Positions 1-6,691 of a DNA stretch of 11,258 bases are shown piece after piece. The stretch's first letter is position 1, and every line of letters begins with the position of its first letter. The position numbers were made by a program, and so were the translations under genes. Origin of the DNA: JBDHXE01 sp039810525 (GTDB taxonomy: Bacteria > Bacteroidota > Ignavibacteria > Kapaibacteriales > UBA2268); assembly GCA_039810525.1 (NCBI GenBank), contig JBDHXE010000068.1, forward strand, positions 1 to 11,258. The letters are read 5' to 3'. Below the pieces are notes generated by a model. It saw only the letters and a list, made by a program, of their open reading frames with translations, was not told where the DNA came from and ran no database searches.

Positions 1-742
1 TCAATTCATTTTCTGGGCTTTCTACTGGAATTGGTTCTTCTTCATCTACATATTCAGAGCTAATAAAGTACTTAATATGATCATTAAGTATTTTAGCTGA
101 TTGATGCACAGCTTCTTGAGCAGTAATTGTACCATCAGTTCTTACATCTAGAATTAATTTTTCATAGTCAGTTTTCTGACCTACCCTATATGGTTCAATA
201 GAATATACTACATTCTTAATAGGAGTAAAAATAGAATCAATTGCCAACATACCATAAGGAAAATCATTTACTAATTGCTCTTCTGCTGGGATATATCCTT
301 TACCTCTACCAATACGAAGCTCTACATCAAATTCTGCATCCTCAGAAAGAGTAGCAATATATTGGTTGGGGTCAGTTACTTCTATCATTGAAGAAGCATC
401 TTGGATATCTTTTGCAGTCCATACATGAGGACCTTTTAAAGTAAAATTAATTTTTGTTAATTTTTTATCAGATAATTTAAATCTTACTTCTTTAAGGTTT
501 AAAATAATATCTGTAACATCTTCAACAACTCCATTAATAGATTGGAATTCATGAAGAACATCGCTAATTTTGACACCGGTGATAGCAGTACCATAAATAG
601 AAGATAATAATACTCTTCTAAATGAATTACCTAAGGTAACTCCATAGCCTGTCTCTAACGGAGATAAAATAAATCGACAGTGAAAATCCGATGCGGATTC
701 TTCTATAACAACCCTATCGGGCATTTGCATTTGAATATTCAT
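1..742 (-). CDS. rpoA: DNA-directed RNA polymerase subunit alpha, partial (3' end beyond window)
   Basis: The alpha subunit dimerises and nucleates assembly of RNA polymerase (alpha2-beta-beta'); its C-terminal domain contacts upstream promoter DNA and activators. The 247 residues visible cover the whole N-terminal domain: start MNIQMQMPDRVV, the dimerisation/assembly motif LGNSFRRVLLSS at about residues 38-48, and HEFQSINGVVEDVTDIILNL at about 64-83. An acidic stretch, EYVDEEEPIPVESPEN (about 230-245), looks like the flexible linker, and the C-terminal domain lies outside the window. The reading frame is open to base 2. The ATG at 742 is the first in frame before the conserved PDRV; it has no recognisable Shine-Dalgarno sequence. 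It follows rpsK after 46 bases, with rpsD absent between them. Identity is certain; only the missing C-terminus is unknown. Confidence 0.98.
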   Translation of the reverse strand, partial: MNIQMQMPDRVVIEESASDFHCRFILSPLETGYGVTLGNSFRRVLLSSIYGTAITGVKISDVLHEFQSINGVVEDVTDIILNLKEVRFKLSDKKLTKINFTLKGPHVWTAKDIQDASSMIEVTDPNQYIATLSEDAEFDVELRIGRGKGYIPAEEQLVNDFPYGMLAIDSIFTPIKNVVYSIEPYRVGQKTDYEKLILDVRTDGTITAQEAVHQSAKILNDHIKYFISSEYVDEEEPIPVESPENEL

Positions 743-788
743 ACTTAACTTTTTGGTTATTTTATAGTTAAAGAATTAACCCAACAAA
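743..788 (-). other. rpsK-rpoA gap where rpsD would be expected; small alternative hairpins
   Basis: This 46-base gap is the largest in the window. Many bacteria have rpsD (S4) here, but the gap is far too short for it and shows no S4 remnant. On the plus strand, ttggtta (753-759) can pair with taacccaa (777-784) with one bulged base. The inner copy gttaa (767-771) can instead pair with ttaac (776-780) around a 4-base loop. The two pairings share bases, so they exclude each other. Both are short and A+T-rich and there is no clear U-tract, so a regulatory role is only a possibility. No convincing promoter was seen. Confidence 0.4.
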
Positions 789-1169
789 TTATACTCTTCG
801 TTTCTTAGGTGGACGGCAGCCATTATGAGGGATTGGAGTTTTGTCTATTATTGAATGAATTTCCAATCCTACTTGAGCTAATGCTCTAATAGCAGCTTCT
901 CGCCCAGACCCTGGTCCTTTTACTAATACATCTACTTTTCTTAAGCCCATATCATAAGCATCTTTAGCTGACTTTTCAGCAGATACCTGAGCAGCATAAG
1001 GTGTATTTTTTTTAGAGCCTTTAAAACCATTTTTTCCAGCAGACGACCAAGCGAGAGTATTACCATATAGATCGGTAATAGTAACTTGTACGTTATTAAA
1101 TGTTGCTCTAATAAATGCTTTACCGTGAATATCGGTAACCGTTTTTTTCTTGACTTTCTTCTTAGCCAC
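789..1169 (-). CDS. rpsK: 30S ribosomal protein S11 (uS11)
   Basis: S11 binds 16S rRNA in the platform of the small subunit, beside the E-site mRNA path and near S7 and S21. The 126 residues match the family length closely. Visible landmarks are the basic N-terminus MAKKKVKKK, the core GKAFIRATFNNVQVTITD (about 16-33), VKGPGSGREAAIRALAQ (about 83-99) and the near-invariant tail PHNGCRPPKKRRV. The Asn-Gly in that tail is the site that becomes isoaspartate in E. coli S11 (family knowledge). The start is GTG (1167-1169); no ATG lies upstream in frame that would fit the family. Only a weak AGG lies upstream, about 9 bases from the start. rpsM is 32 bases upstream, and rpoA follows directly where rpsD is often found. 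Confidence 0.98.
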   Translation of the reverse strand: MAKKKVKKKTVTDIHGKAFIRATFNNVQVTITDLYGNTLAWSSAGKNGFKGSKKNTPYAAQVSAEKSAKDAYDMGLRKVDVLVKGPGSGREAAIRALAQVGLEIHSIIDKTPIPHNGCRPPKKRRV

Positions 1170-1201
1170 TTTATTTTACCTATAATTTGGTTAATTATAT
1201 T

Positions 1202-1576
1202 TTATTTAACAGCTTTCTTTTTGCCAGCAACAGTCTTTTTGCGACCTTTACGTGTGCGTGCATTTGTTCTAGTTCGTTGACCACGAACTGGCAATCCTCT
1301 TCTATGACGTAGTCCTCTATAACAGCCGATATCCATCAAACGTTTAATATTCATTTGGATTTCGGAACGTAATTGACCTTCGGTTTTGAAATTTTCTATA
1401 ACTAAACGAATACGAGCAATTTCATCATCATTCCATTCAGCTACTTTTTTATTAATATCAATTCCAGCTTCATTTAATATTTTTTCTGATGTATTTTTAC
1501 CAACACCAAATATATAGGTCAAACCAATAAGTCCTCTTTTATTTTTAGGTAGGTCTATACCAGCAATACGAGCCAC
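1202..1576 (-). CDS. rpsM: 30S ribosomal protein S13 (uS13)
   Basis: S13 sits in the head of the small subunit. It forms intersubunit bridges with L5 and 23S rRNA and its C-terminal tail touches P-site tRNA. The 124 residues show MARIAGIDLP at the N-terminus, a helix-two-turn-helix region (about 13-50), and the signature GCYRGLRHRRGLPVRGQRTR (about 84-103), followed by a long lysine-rich tail (TRKGRKKTVAGKKKAVK). The start codon is GTG (1574-1576), chosen because MARIAG is the universal N-terminus and AAGGAG lies 6 bases upstream. It follows rpmJ by 15 bases and precedes rpsK by 32. Nothing in the protein itself is unusual. Confidence 0.98.
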   Translation of the reverse strand: MARIAGIDLPKNKRGLIGLTYIFGVGKNTSEKILNEAGIDINKKVAEWNDDEIARIRLVIENFKTEGQLRSEIQMNIKRLMDIGCYRGLRHRRGLPVRGQRTRTNARTRKGRKKTVAGKKKAVK

Positions 1577-1582
1577 AATATT

Positions 1583-1588
1583 CTCCTT
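1583..1588 (-). promoter_or_regulatory. Shine-Dalgarno AAGGAG for rpsM
   Basis: AAGGAG on the minus strand, 6 bases before the GTG start of rpsM. It supports a non-ATG start that could otherwise be misplaced. The string AGGAGAATATT recurs in front of rpsE. Confidence 0.85.
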
Positions 1589-1591
1589 TTA

Positions 1592-1708
1592 TTAACCTTG
1601 TCTTTGTTTAAATCTTGAATTTTTTTTGTTTATAATATAAACTCTACCTTTACGACGAACAATTTTGTCATCTGGGTTTCGTTTCTTTACTGATGCTTGC
1701 ACTTTCAT
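1592..1708 (-). CDS. rpmJ: 50S ribosomal protein L36 (bL36), zinc-free variant
   Basis: This is a 38-residue protein, the normal L36 length. L36 is a small late-assembling 50S protein that helps fold 23S rRNA near the base of the L7/L12 stalk. The sequence begins MKVQASVKKRN and ends NKKNSRFKQRQG, the classic family ends. Zinc-type L36 has a Cys-Cys-Cys-His site at about residues 11, 14, 27 and 33; here those positions read Asn11, Asp14, Asn27 and Phe33, and the protein contains no Cys or His at all. It therefore cannot bind zinc in the usual way. Partly Cys-depleted L36 is common in Bacteroidetes (family knowledge). The gene lies 12 bases after infA and 15 bases before rpsM. No strong ribosome binding site is visible. 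Confidence 0.96.
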   Translation of the reverse strand: MKVQASVKKRNPDDKIVRRKGRVYIINKKNSRFKQRQG

Positions 1709-1720
1709 AAATTTACCATT

Positions 1721-1939
1721 CTATTTATATCTATAAATTATTCTTCCTTTACTTAAATCATAAGGGGAAAGCTCGACAGTTACCTTATCTCCCTGTAAAA
1801 TTTTTATAAAGTTCATTCTCATTTTTCCACTAATATGAGCTAATATTTGATGCCCATTCTCCAACTTCACAATAAATTGTGTATTTGGCAATGTTTCTTC
1901 AATTATTCCATCAACTCTTATTAAATCTTGTTTTGCCAT
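1721..1939 (-). CDS. infA: Translation initiation factor IF-1
   Basis: IF-1 binds the A site of the 30S subunit during initiation, helping IF-2 and IF-3 select the initiator tRNA and start codon. At 72 residues it has the exact family length and consists of a single S1-like OB fold: MAKQDLIRVDGIIEETLPNT (1-20), VKLENGHQILAHISGKMRMN (about 24-43) and GDKVTVELSPYDLSKGRIIY (about 50-69). The ATG immediately follows the map stop codon with no bases between, and there is no Shine-Dalgarno sequence, so translation is probably coupled to map. It ends in TAG, one of three TAG stops in the window. rpmJ follows after 12 bases, the usual infA-rpmJ pairing. Confidence 0.98.
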   Translation of the reverse strand: MAKQDLIRVDGIIEETLPNTQFIVKLENGHQILAHISGKMRMNFIKILQGDKVTVELSPYDLSKGRIIYRYK

Positions 1940-2743
1940 TTAGTTACTTTTTGTTAATATTAATGGACTATTATCGTTAATTACTATTGTATGTTCAAAA
2001 TGTGCTGCTTTACTACCATCATTTGTAACCACAGTCCATCTATCTTTTAATACTTTAATTTCCTTTTTTCCTGAATGAACCATCGGCTCGATAGCAATCA
2101 CCATATTATTAAAGAACTTAACATTAGGAAAACTATTCCTATAAAGTAAAGGTGGTACAAAATTTGGAATAGAAGGAAATTCATGTAATCCCCTGCCTAA
2201 ACCATGACCACAATATTCTCTTGTCAAAGAAAAACCATTAGATTCTACATATGTCTGAACGGCTCTTGCCAAATCATAAATACTATTACCTAATTTTGCT
2301 TGTGCAATTCCTAAATATAACGATTTTTCAGTTACATCTAAAAGCTTTTGGTCTAAATCAGATATTTTGCCGACTGGATAAGTAATTGCTCCATCACCAT
2401 AATAACCATTTTTCAGAACACCACAATCTAATGATACAATATCGCCTTCTTTAAGAATTCTGTTACCCGGTATTCCATGTATTATTTCTTCATTTACTGA
2501 TATACACAATGAATTAGGAAATTGTAAATTACCTACTTGATAACCTTTGAAAGCTGGTATTGAGTCATTACTTCTAATATAATCCTCAGCTATTTGATCT
2601 AACTCAATAGTAGTAATGCCCGGCTTTACATATTGTTTTAAAAGAACTAGTGTATCAGATACAATTTTACAAGATGCCTCAATTAATTTAATTTCGTCAT
2701 TAGATTTAATCGCAGATTTAGGTATCCTGTAATTAATTGACAT
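1940..2743 (-). CDS. map: Type I methionine aminopeptidase
   Basis: The enzyme removes the N-terminal Met from nascent proteins when the second residue is small, acting at the ribosomal exit tunnel after deformylation. The 267-residue pita-bread domain has every expected dinuclear-metal ligand: Asp106 (SLDCGV), Asp117 (YYGDGA), His180 (CGHGLGRGLHEFP), Glu219 (AIEPM) and Glu250 (HFEHTIVI). The substrate-site histidines His90 (IIHGIPG) and His187 are also present. There is no N-terminal zinc-finger or SH3-binding extension, so this is the basic bacterial form. Length is near the usual 250-265. The start lies 1 base after the secY stop and the stop abuts infA. The secY-map-infA order without adk matches many proteobacteria and FCB bacteria. 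Confidence 0.97.
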   Translation of the reverse strand: MSINYRIPKSAIKSNDEIKLIEASCKIVSDTLVLLKQYVKPGITTIELDQIAEDYIRSNDSIPAFKGYQVGNLQFPNSLCISVNEEIIHGIPGNRILKEGDIVSLDCGVLKNGYYGDGAITYPVGKISDLDQKLLDVTEKSLYLGIAQAKLGNSIYDLARAVQTYVESNGFSLTREYCGHGLGRGLHEFPSIPNFVPPLLYRNSFPNVKFFNNMVIAIEPMVHSGKKEIKVLKDRWTVVTNDGSKAAHFEHTIVINDNSPLILTKSN

Positions 2744-2744
2744 T

Positions 2745-4094
2745 TTAAAAACCGCCTATTCCAGCTCTACCTTTCATTTTTCCACTTTTCATAAATCCAT
2801 CATAATGCCTCATTAACAAATGTGATTCAATTTGTTGTAGAGTATCAAGAGCTACACCTACCATAATTAATAGAGATGTACCACCAAAGAATGAAGCAAA
2901 AAAGTGATCTAATCCAAAAAATTTAGTCATAAAAGTTGGTAATACAGCTATAATGCCTAAGAATAATGAGCCCGGTAGTGTAATTCTAGTTAAAATTGCC
3001 TCAATATATTCTGATGTATGATTGCCGGGTCTAATACCAGGAATAAAACCACCTTGTTTCTTCATATTATCCGCAATTTCTTGTGGGTTAAAAATAATTG
3101 CTGTATAAAAATATGTGAAGAACACAATCATAAAGAAATAAATAATTGAATAAAACCATGAAGTATAATCAAACATATGAGAAATTGAATTAAATAGTGC
3201 ACTATCTGGGAAAAAACTAGCTATAGTACCTGGAATAAACATTAATGATTGAGCAAAAATGATTGGCATTACACCAGCAGTATTAACTCTAAGAGGAATA
3301 TACTGAGTAGTACCGCCAAATACTTTTCGTCCAACTTGTCTTTTAGCATATTGAACTGGGATACGTCTAGCACCCATAGTTATTAGTACTATTGAAGCAA
3401 TAATTACTACAAGTAAAACTATAATTACTAATTCTATTGGCCACAATCTAGCACCAGTCCACAACATATTCCACTCGTTAAACAAAGCAACAGGTAGTCT
3501 TGCAATTATACCAATCATAATTATTAATGAAATTCCATTGCCTATACCTCTATCAGTAATTTGTTCACCTAACCACATCATAAACATTGTGCCAGCACTC
3601 AAGATAAATATAGTAGACAATGTAAACATTATTCCGGAATCAGGAACAACAGGAATACCAGCTGCAGCTTGTTGGTTAGCTAATTTAATAGCGATACCCC
3701 AACCTTGTAGAGCTGTTATCAAAACAGTAACTACTCTAGTATATTGGTTAATTTTTCTCCTACCTTCTTCACCTTCTTTCTGCATTTTTTGAATTTCGGG
3801 AACTACTACACCAGCAAGTTGGAAAATAATAGAAGAAGTGATGTATGGCATAATACCGAGAGCAAATATGGCAGCATTAGAAAATGCACCACCTACAAAC
3901 ATATCAAATAAACCGAATAGTGTATTTGAATCTTGATTGGCCATTGATAATTGTAATGCACCTACATCTACACCTGGTAGAGTTATATGTGCACCTATTC
4001 TAATTACTATTAAAACTGCAATAGTGAAGAGAATTCTATCTCTTAACTCATCAATTTTAAATATATTCTGTATAGTTTGAAAAAACTTATTCAT
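2745..4094 (-). CDS. secY: Protein translocase subunit SecY
   Basis: SecY is the channel of the SecYEG translocon in the inner membrane, where it exports unfolded proteins and inserts membrane proteins. The 449 residues show ten hydrophobic segments at roughly 20-40, 75-95, 118-138, 156-175, 184-205, 218-240, 270-292, 312-335, 370-390 and 400-418. Landmarks include GIMPYITSSIIFQL in segment 2, DRGIGNGISLIIM in segment 5, the fourth cytoplasmic loop RRIPVQYAKRQVGRK (243-257) and the fifth-loop motif GGFIPGIRPG. The last contains Arg355, equivalent to the SecA/ribosome-contacting Arg357 of E. coli. The ATG lies inside the end of rplO (8-base overlap), and the nearest GGAGG is about 14 bases upstream, so coupling to rplO is likely. 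map follows after 1 base. Confidence 0.98.
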   Translation of the reverse strand: MNKFFQTIQNIFKIDELRDRILFTIAVLIVIRIGAHITLPGVDVGALQLSMANQDSNTLFGLFDMFVGGAFSNAAIFALGIMPYITSSIIFQLAGVVVPEIQKMQKEGEEGRRKINQYTRVVTVLITALQGWGIAIKLANQQAAAGIPVVPDSGIMFTLSTIFILSAGTMFMMWLGEQITDRGIGNGISLIIMIGIIARLPVALFNEWNMLWTGARLWPIELVIIVLLVVIIASIVLITMGARRIPVQYAKRQVGRKVFGGTTQYIPLRVNTAGVMPIIFAQSLMFIPGTIASFFPDSALFNSISHMFDYTSWFYSIIYFFMIVFFTYFYTAIIFNPQEIADNMKKQGGFIPGIRPGNHTSEYIEAILTRITLPGSLFLGIIAVLPTFMTKFFGLDHFFASFFGGTSLLIMVGVALDTLQQIESHLLMRHYDGFMKSGKMKGRAGIGGF

Positions 4095-4545
4095 TTACTG
4101 TAACTGTCCCTCCGGATGATTCAATTTTATCTTTAGCAGATTTTGAAAAGTGATGAGCAGTAATATTCAAAGGCTTAGATAACTCACCATCACCTAGAAT
4201 TTTAACTGGAATATCAACTTTCTTGATTAGTCCGTTGGAGAACAAAATTTCCGGATTAATTACAGAATCAATCAAATTATTATCTATTAATTCTTGTAAT
4301 TTACTTAAATTAACTATTTGGATCTCTTTACTAAATCTATTAGTAAAACCGAATTTTGGCAAACGTCTATTAATAGGCATTTGTCCACCTTCGAATCCTA
4401 TTCTAACTTTAGCACCAGAGCGAGATTTTTGACCCTTATGTCCACGAGTAGAAGTTCCACCGTGTCCACTACCTGGTCCGCGGGCAATTCTCTTTTTATC
4501 TTTTTTTGCACCGTCTGCAAACTTAATATTACCTATATGCTTCAT
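4087..4545 (-). CDS. rplO: 50S ribosomal protein L15 (uL15)
   Basis: L15 stabilises 23S rRNA folding at the core of the large subunit and acts late in assembly. The 152 residues are slightly longer than the E. coli protein. The N-terminal half is the extended Gly/Arg/Lys-rich arm seen in the family: KKRIARGPGSGHGGTSTRGH (about 18-37), then QKSRSGAKVRIGFEGGQMPI and NRRLPKFGF. The C-terminal globular part ends in HHFSKSAKDKIESSGGTVTV. Start ATG at 4543-4545; only a poor ribosome binding site is visible. Its last codons contain the secY start (8-base overlap). rpmD lies 16 bases upstream. Glycine runs and length fit a complete gene. Confidence 0.97.
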   Translation of the reverse strand: MKHIGNIKFADGAKKDKKRIARGPGSGHGGTSTRGHKGQKSRSGAKVRIGFEGGQMPINRRLPKFGFTNRFSKEIQIVNLSKLQELIDNNLIDSVINPEILFSNGLIKKVDIPVKILGDGELSKPLNITAHHFSKSAKDKIESSGGTVTVNE

Positions 4546-4561
4546 ATTTGCAACTTCTTTA

Positions 4562-4747
4562 TTATTCTGAAACTTCTTCTACTTTTACTAAATGCTTGAC
4601 TACATTAATCATACCACGAATTTGAGGATTATCGTGATGTATTTTGAAATAATTGGGTCTTCCTAAGCCTAAAGCCTCAATAGTTTGCTTTTGCTTTTTT
4701 AATGTTTTGATAACACTTACTGTTTGTGTAATTTTCAATTTTGACAT
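4562..4747 (-). CDS. rpmD: 50S ribosomal protein L30 (uL30)
   Basis: L30 is a small surface protein of the large subunit; its gene is absent from some bacteria but present here in its standard place between rpsE and rplO. The 61 residues match the family. Visible landmarks are KLKITQTVSVIK (3-14), KQKQTIEALGLGRPN (18-32) and QIRGMINVVKHLVKVEE (about 42-58), the family signature. The ATG at 4745-4747 is supported by AAAGGTG ending 5 bases upstream. Spacing is 31 bases from rpsE and 16 to rplO. Nothing odd is seen in the protein. Confidence 0.97.
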   Translation of the reverse strand: MSKLKITQTVSVIKTLKKQKQTIEALGLGRPNYFKIHHDNPQIRGMINVVKHLVKVEEVSE

Positions 4748-4752
4748 TTTTT

Positions 4753-4758
4753 CACCTT
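4753..4758 (-). promoter_or_regulatory. Shine-Dalgarno AAGGTG for rpmD
   Basis: AAGGTG on the minus strand with a 5-base spacer to the rpmD ATG. The GGTG part would pair with CACC of the 16S rRNA 3' end, as in front of rplX, rpmC and rpsQ. Confidence 0.7.
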
Positions 4759-4778
4759 TATTTTAGCTAAAGCATATA

Positions 4779-5282
4779 TTATGCATTTACAACTTTTTCT
4801 ACTGAAATACCTCTACGCTCTGCAACTGCCACAGCATCTTCTAGCTGAAGAAGCCCTTGAACAGCAGCTTTTACAGAATTATGTGGATTAGATGAGCCAA
4901 GACTTTTAGTCAATACATCTTTAATTCCAGCAAGTTCTAGAATAGCTCTTACGCCACCAGATGCTATCACACCAGTACCAGGTGTAGCTGGTTTAAGAAT
5001 TACTTTAGCTGCACCGAATCTACCTAAAACTTGATGAGGGATAGTATTTTTAGATAATCTAACTTTTACAATATTTTTCTTAGCTGCTTCGGTTGCTTTT
5101 GTAACTGCATCTACAACTTCGCTAGCTTTTCCTAGTCCATATCCTATATGTCCATTACCGTCACCAACTACCACTATGGCGGAGAAGTTAAATCTACGAC
5201 CACCTTTTACAACCTTAGCAGTTCTGCCAACATATACTAATTTATCCTTAAGGTCTAATTCAGATACTTTAATATTAGTCAC
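4779..5282 (-). CDS. rpsE: 30S ribosomal protein S5 (uS5)
   Basis: S5 lies at the mRNA entry and decoding side of the 30S subunit; with S3 and S4 it forms the entry pore and influences decoding accuracy. The 167 residues equal the E. coli length. The N-terminal double-stranded-RNA-binding-like domain carries GGRRFNFSAIVVVGDGNGHI (about 27-46) and GYGLGKASEV. The C-terminal domain carries KPATPGTGVIASGGVRAILE (about 97-116) and SLGSSNPHNSVKAAVQGL. The start is GTG (5280-5282) with AGGAG 8 bases upstream; no in-frame ATG exists near the N-terminus, so this start is well supported. S4, its usual partner at the entry pore, is not encoded in this window. Confidence 0.98.
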   Translation of the reverse strand: MTNIKVSELDLKDKLVYVGRTAKVVKGGRRFNFSAIVVVGDGNGHIGYGLGKASEVVDAVTKATEAAKKNIVKVRLSKNTIPHQVLGRFGAAKVILKPATPGTGVIASGGVRAILELAGIKDVLTKSLGSSNPHNSVKAAVQGLLQLEDAVAVAERRGISVEKVVNA

Positions 5283-5290
5283 TTAATATT

Positions 5291-5295
5291 CTCCT
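5291..5295 (-). promoter_or_regulatory. Shine-Dalgarno AGGAG for rpsE
   Basis: AGGAG on the minus strand with an 8-base spacer to the GTG start of rpsE. It decides the start, since no ATG is available. The string AGGAGAATATT is identical to that in front of rpsM. Confidence 0.85.
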
Positions 5296-5313
5296 AATTA
5301 CAATTTATATTTT

Positions 5314-5685
5314 TTAAAATTGAAGTCCGCCTTCACGTGCTCCATCAGCAAGAGCTTTAATTCTACCGTGGTAGATATAACCATTTCTATCAAAAGCAAC
5401 ACTTGTAATATTTGATTCTAATGCTCGTTTGGCAATTAGTTTACCTACAAGGATACTTTCGTCAATTTTCTTCATATCAGAAGTTATTTTTGATTTTATT
5501 TCTTTATCAATAGTAGATGCAGAAACTAAGGTTTTTTGCTCATTATCATCTATGATTTGGGCATAAATATGATTAAGACTTCTAAAAACTGTTAGACGAA
5601 GTCTTGAACCAGTTAAAGTCATAGAATTTTTTATACGACTTTTACGTCTTAATTTACGTTTAGCTTTTAATATTTGAACTTTCAT
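5314..5685 (-). CDS. rplR: 50S ribosomal protein L18 (uL18)
   Basis: L18 binds 5S rRNA and, with L5, anchors it in the central protuberance of the 50S subunit. The 123 residues begin with a very basic arm (KAKRKLRRKSRIKN, about 8-21), followed by RLRLTVFRSLNHIYAQIIDD (about 28-47), a middle region with VGKLIAKRAL (about 80-89), and the family's closing block VAFDRNGYIYHGRIKALADG and AREGGLQF. Length is slightly above the E. coli 117. The ATG at 5683-5685 has only a weak ribosome binding site. It is 27 bases after rplF and 31 before rpsE. Its partner rplE is upstream in the same cluster. Confidence 0.97.
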   Translation of the reverse strand: MKVQILKAKRKLRRKSRIKNSMTLTGSRLRLTVFRSLNHIYAQIIDDNEQKTLVSASTIDKEIKSKITSDMKKIDESILVGKLIAKRALESNITSVAFDRNGYIYHGRIKALADGAREGGLQF

Positions 5686-5712
5686 TTCTTATATACCGTT
5701 AATTTTCACTTA

Positions 5713-6252
5713 CTATTTAGCTGATGTTTTACCGGCTTTACGACGGATATATTCACCTTCATATCTAACACCTTTACCTTTGTATGGTTCTGGTGGTCTT
5801 AGGTCTCTTATTTTTGCAGCTACTTGACCTACAAATTGTTTATCATATCCTTTCACGCTAATATTATTAGCATTAGCTAATTCAAAACTAATACCTGCTG
5901 GAGGTATAATTAGAATTGGATGAGAGTACCCTAAAGAAAGGAATAATTTATTACCTTTCATTTCGGCTTTAAAACCGACACCTTCTATTATAAGTTTCTT
6001 TTCGAAACCTTTAGATACCCCTTGTACCATATTAGCAGTCAAAGCTCTCGACAAACCATGTAATGCTCTAATATGTTTTTCATTAGATTCGCGTGAGAAT
6101 GTGATAATACCATCTTCCATCTTCATTTTTATATCATTATGAAGCTGATAGTTTAATTCCCCAAGCGGACCTTTTACACTGATTATGTTTTCCTTAAAGG
6201 ATACATTTACTCCTTTTGGGATTTCAATCAGCTTTTTACCTATACGTGACAC
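5713..6252 (-). CDS. rplF: 50S ribosomal protein L6 (uL6)
   Basis: L6 binds 23S rRNA near the sarcin-ricin loop and the factor-binding site, and is needed for late 50S assembly. The 179 residues fit the family and contain two related alpha/beta domains. The first spans SRIGKKLIEIPKGVNV to about residue 80. The second holds GVGFKAEMKGNKLFLSLGYS (about 92-111) and the signature PPEPYKGKGVRYEGEYIRRK (about 153-172), ending KAGKTSAK. The start is GTG (6250-6252), fixed by the universal SRIGK N-terminus and by AAGGAG 9 bases upstream. The stop is TAG. The gene lies 24 bases after rpsH and 27 before rplR. Confidence 0.98.
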   Translation of the reverse strand: MSRIGKKLIEIPKGVNVSFKENIISVKGPLGELNYQLHNDIKMKMEDGIITFSRESNEKHIRALHGLSRALTANMVQGVSKGFEKKLIIEGVGFKAEMKGNKLFLSLGYSHPILIIPPAGISFELANANNISVKGYDKQFVGQVAAKIRDLRPPEPYKGKGVRYEGEYIRRKAGKTSAK

Positions 6253-6261
6253 TTTGAATTA

Positions 6262-6267
6262 CTCCTT
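6262..6267 (-). promoter_or_regulatory. Shine-Dalgarno AAGGAG for rplF
   Basis: AAGGAG on the minus strand with a 9-base spacer to the GTG start of rplF; it supports this non-ATG start. Confidence 0.85.
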
Positions 6268-6276
6268 AAGGGTTTA

Positions 6277-6672
6277 TTACCAAACTGTGCAAATTACTTC
6301 ACCACCAATATTAATTTTGCGGGCTTGTTTACCTGTCATAATACCATGTGATGTAGAAACTATCGCAATACCCAAGCCATTATTTACTCTTGGTAGTTTA
6401 TCTGCTGGGACATAAACTCTACGTCCCGGTTTGCTAATTCTTACAATTTTCTTAATTACCGGTTTACGTTTATAATATTTTAGATGCACTCTAATTGCAC
6501 CTTGTACACCTTCTTCTATTTTTTCAAAGTCATTAATATAACCTTGATCTTTAAGTAGAGCCGCAATATTAGCTTTAACTTTTGAAGCTGGTGCATCTAC
6601 AGTTTTATGACCTGCTTGACCGGCATTTCTAATTCTTGTAATAAAATCTGCTATTGAATCTGTTACTGGCAT
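6277..6672 (-). CDS. rpsH: 30S ribosomal protein S8 (uS8)
   Basis: S8 is a primary 16S rRNA-binding protein of the central domain. In E. coli it also represses the spc operon by binding an rRNA-like site near the start of rplE; whether that happens here cannot be read from the sequence. The 131 residues start MPVTDSIADFITRIRNA, include KPVIKKIVRISKPGRRVYVP (about 70-89) and end with the signature STSHGIMTGKQARKINIGGE followed by VICTVW. Start ATG at 6670-6672, without a clear ribosome binding site. Spacing is 19 bases from rpsN and 24 to rplF. Confidence 0.97.
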   Translation of the reverse strand: MPVTDSIADFITRIRNAGQAGHKTVDAPASKVKANIAALLKDQGYINDFEKIEEGVQGAIRVHLKYYKRKPVIKKIVRISKPGRRVYVPADKLPRVNNGLGIAIVSTSHGIMTGKQARKINIGGEVICTVW

Positions 6673-6691
6673 ACTATTTTAACCATTAAAT

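Noticed and set aside
764..788. Promoter-like TTGTTG and TATAAA on the minus strand before rpoA
   Set aside because: The spacer is about 15 bases, and such strings are expected by chance in A+T-rich DNA. No Bacteroidetes-type -7 element was seen.
1086..1280. Open reading frame on the plus strand across the rpsK/rpsM junction
   Set aside because: It is antisense to two certain ribosomal genes and its translation is a hydrophobic, low-complexity shadow with no family resemblance. The same applies to plus-strand frames at 3538-3792, 4223-4432, 4318-4599, 6185-6415, 7294-7506, 7520-7729 and 9190-9435.
4772..4784. Possible hairpin (gcata-tat-tatgc) over the rpsE stop codon, and a palindrome tttagctaaa beside it (4762-4771), as a terminator
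   Set aside because: The stem is only 5 A+T-rich pairs with no run of T after it on the minus strand, and the operon clearly continues.
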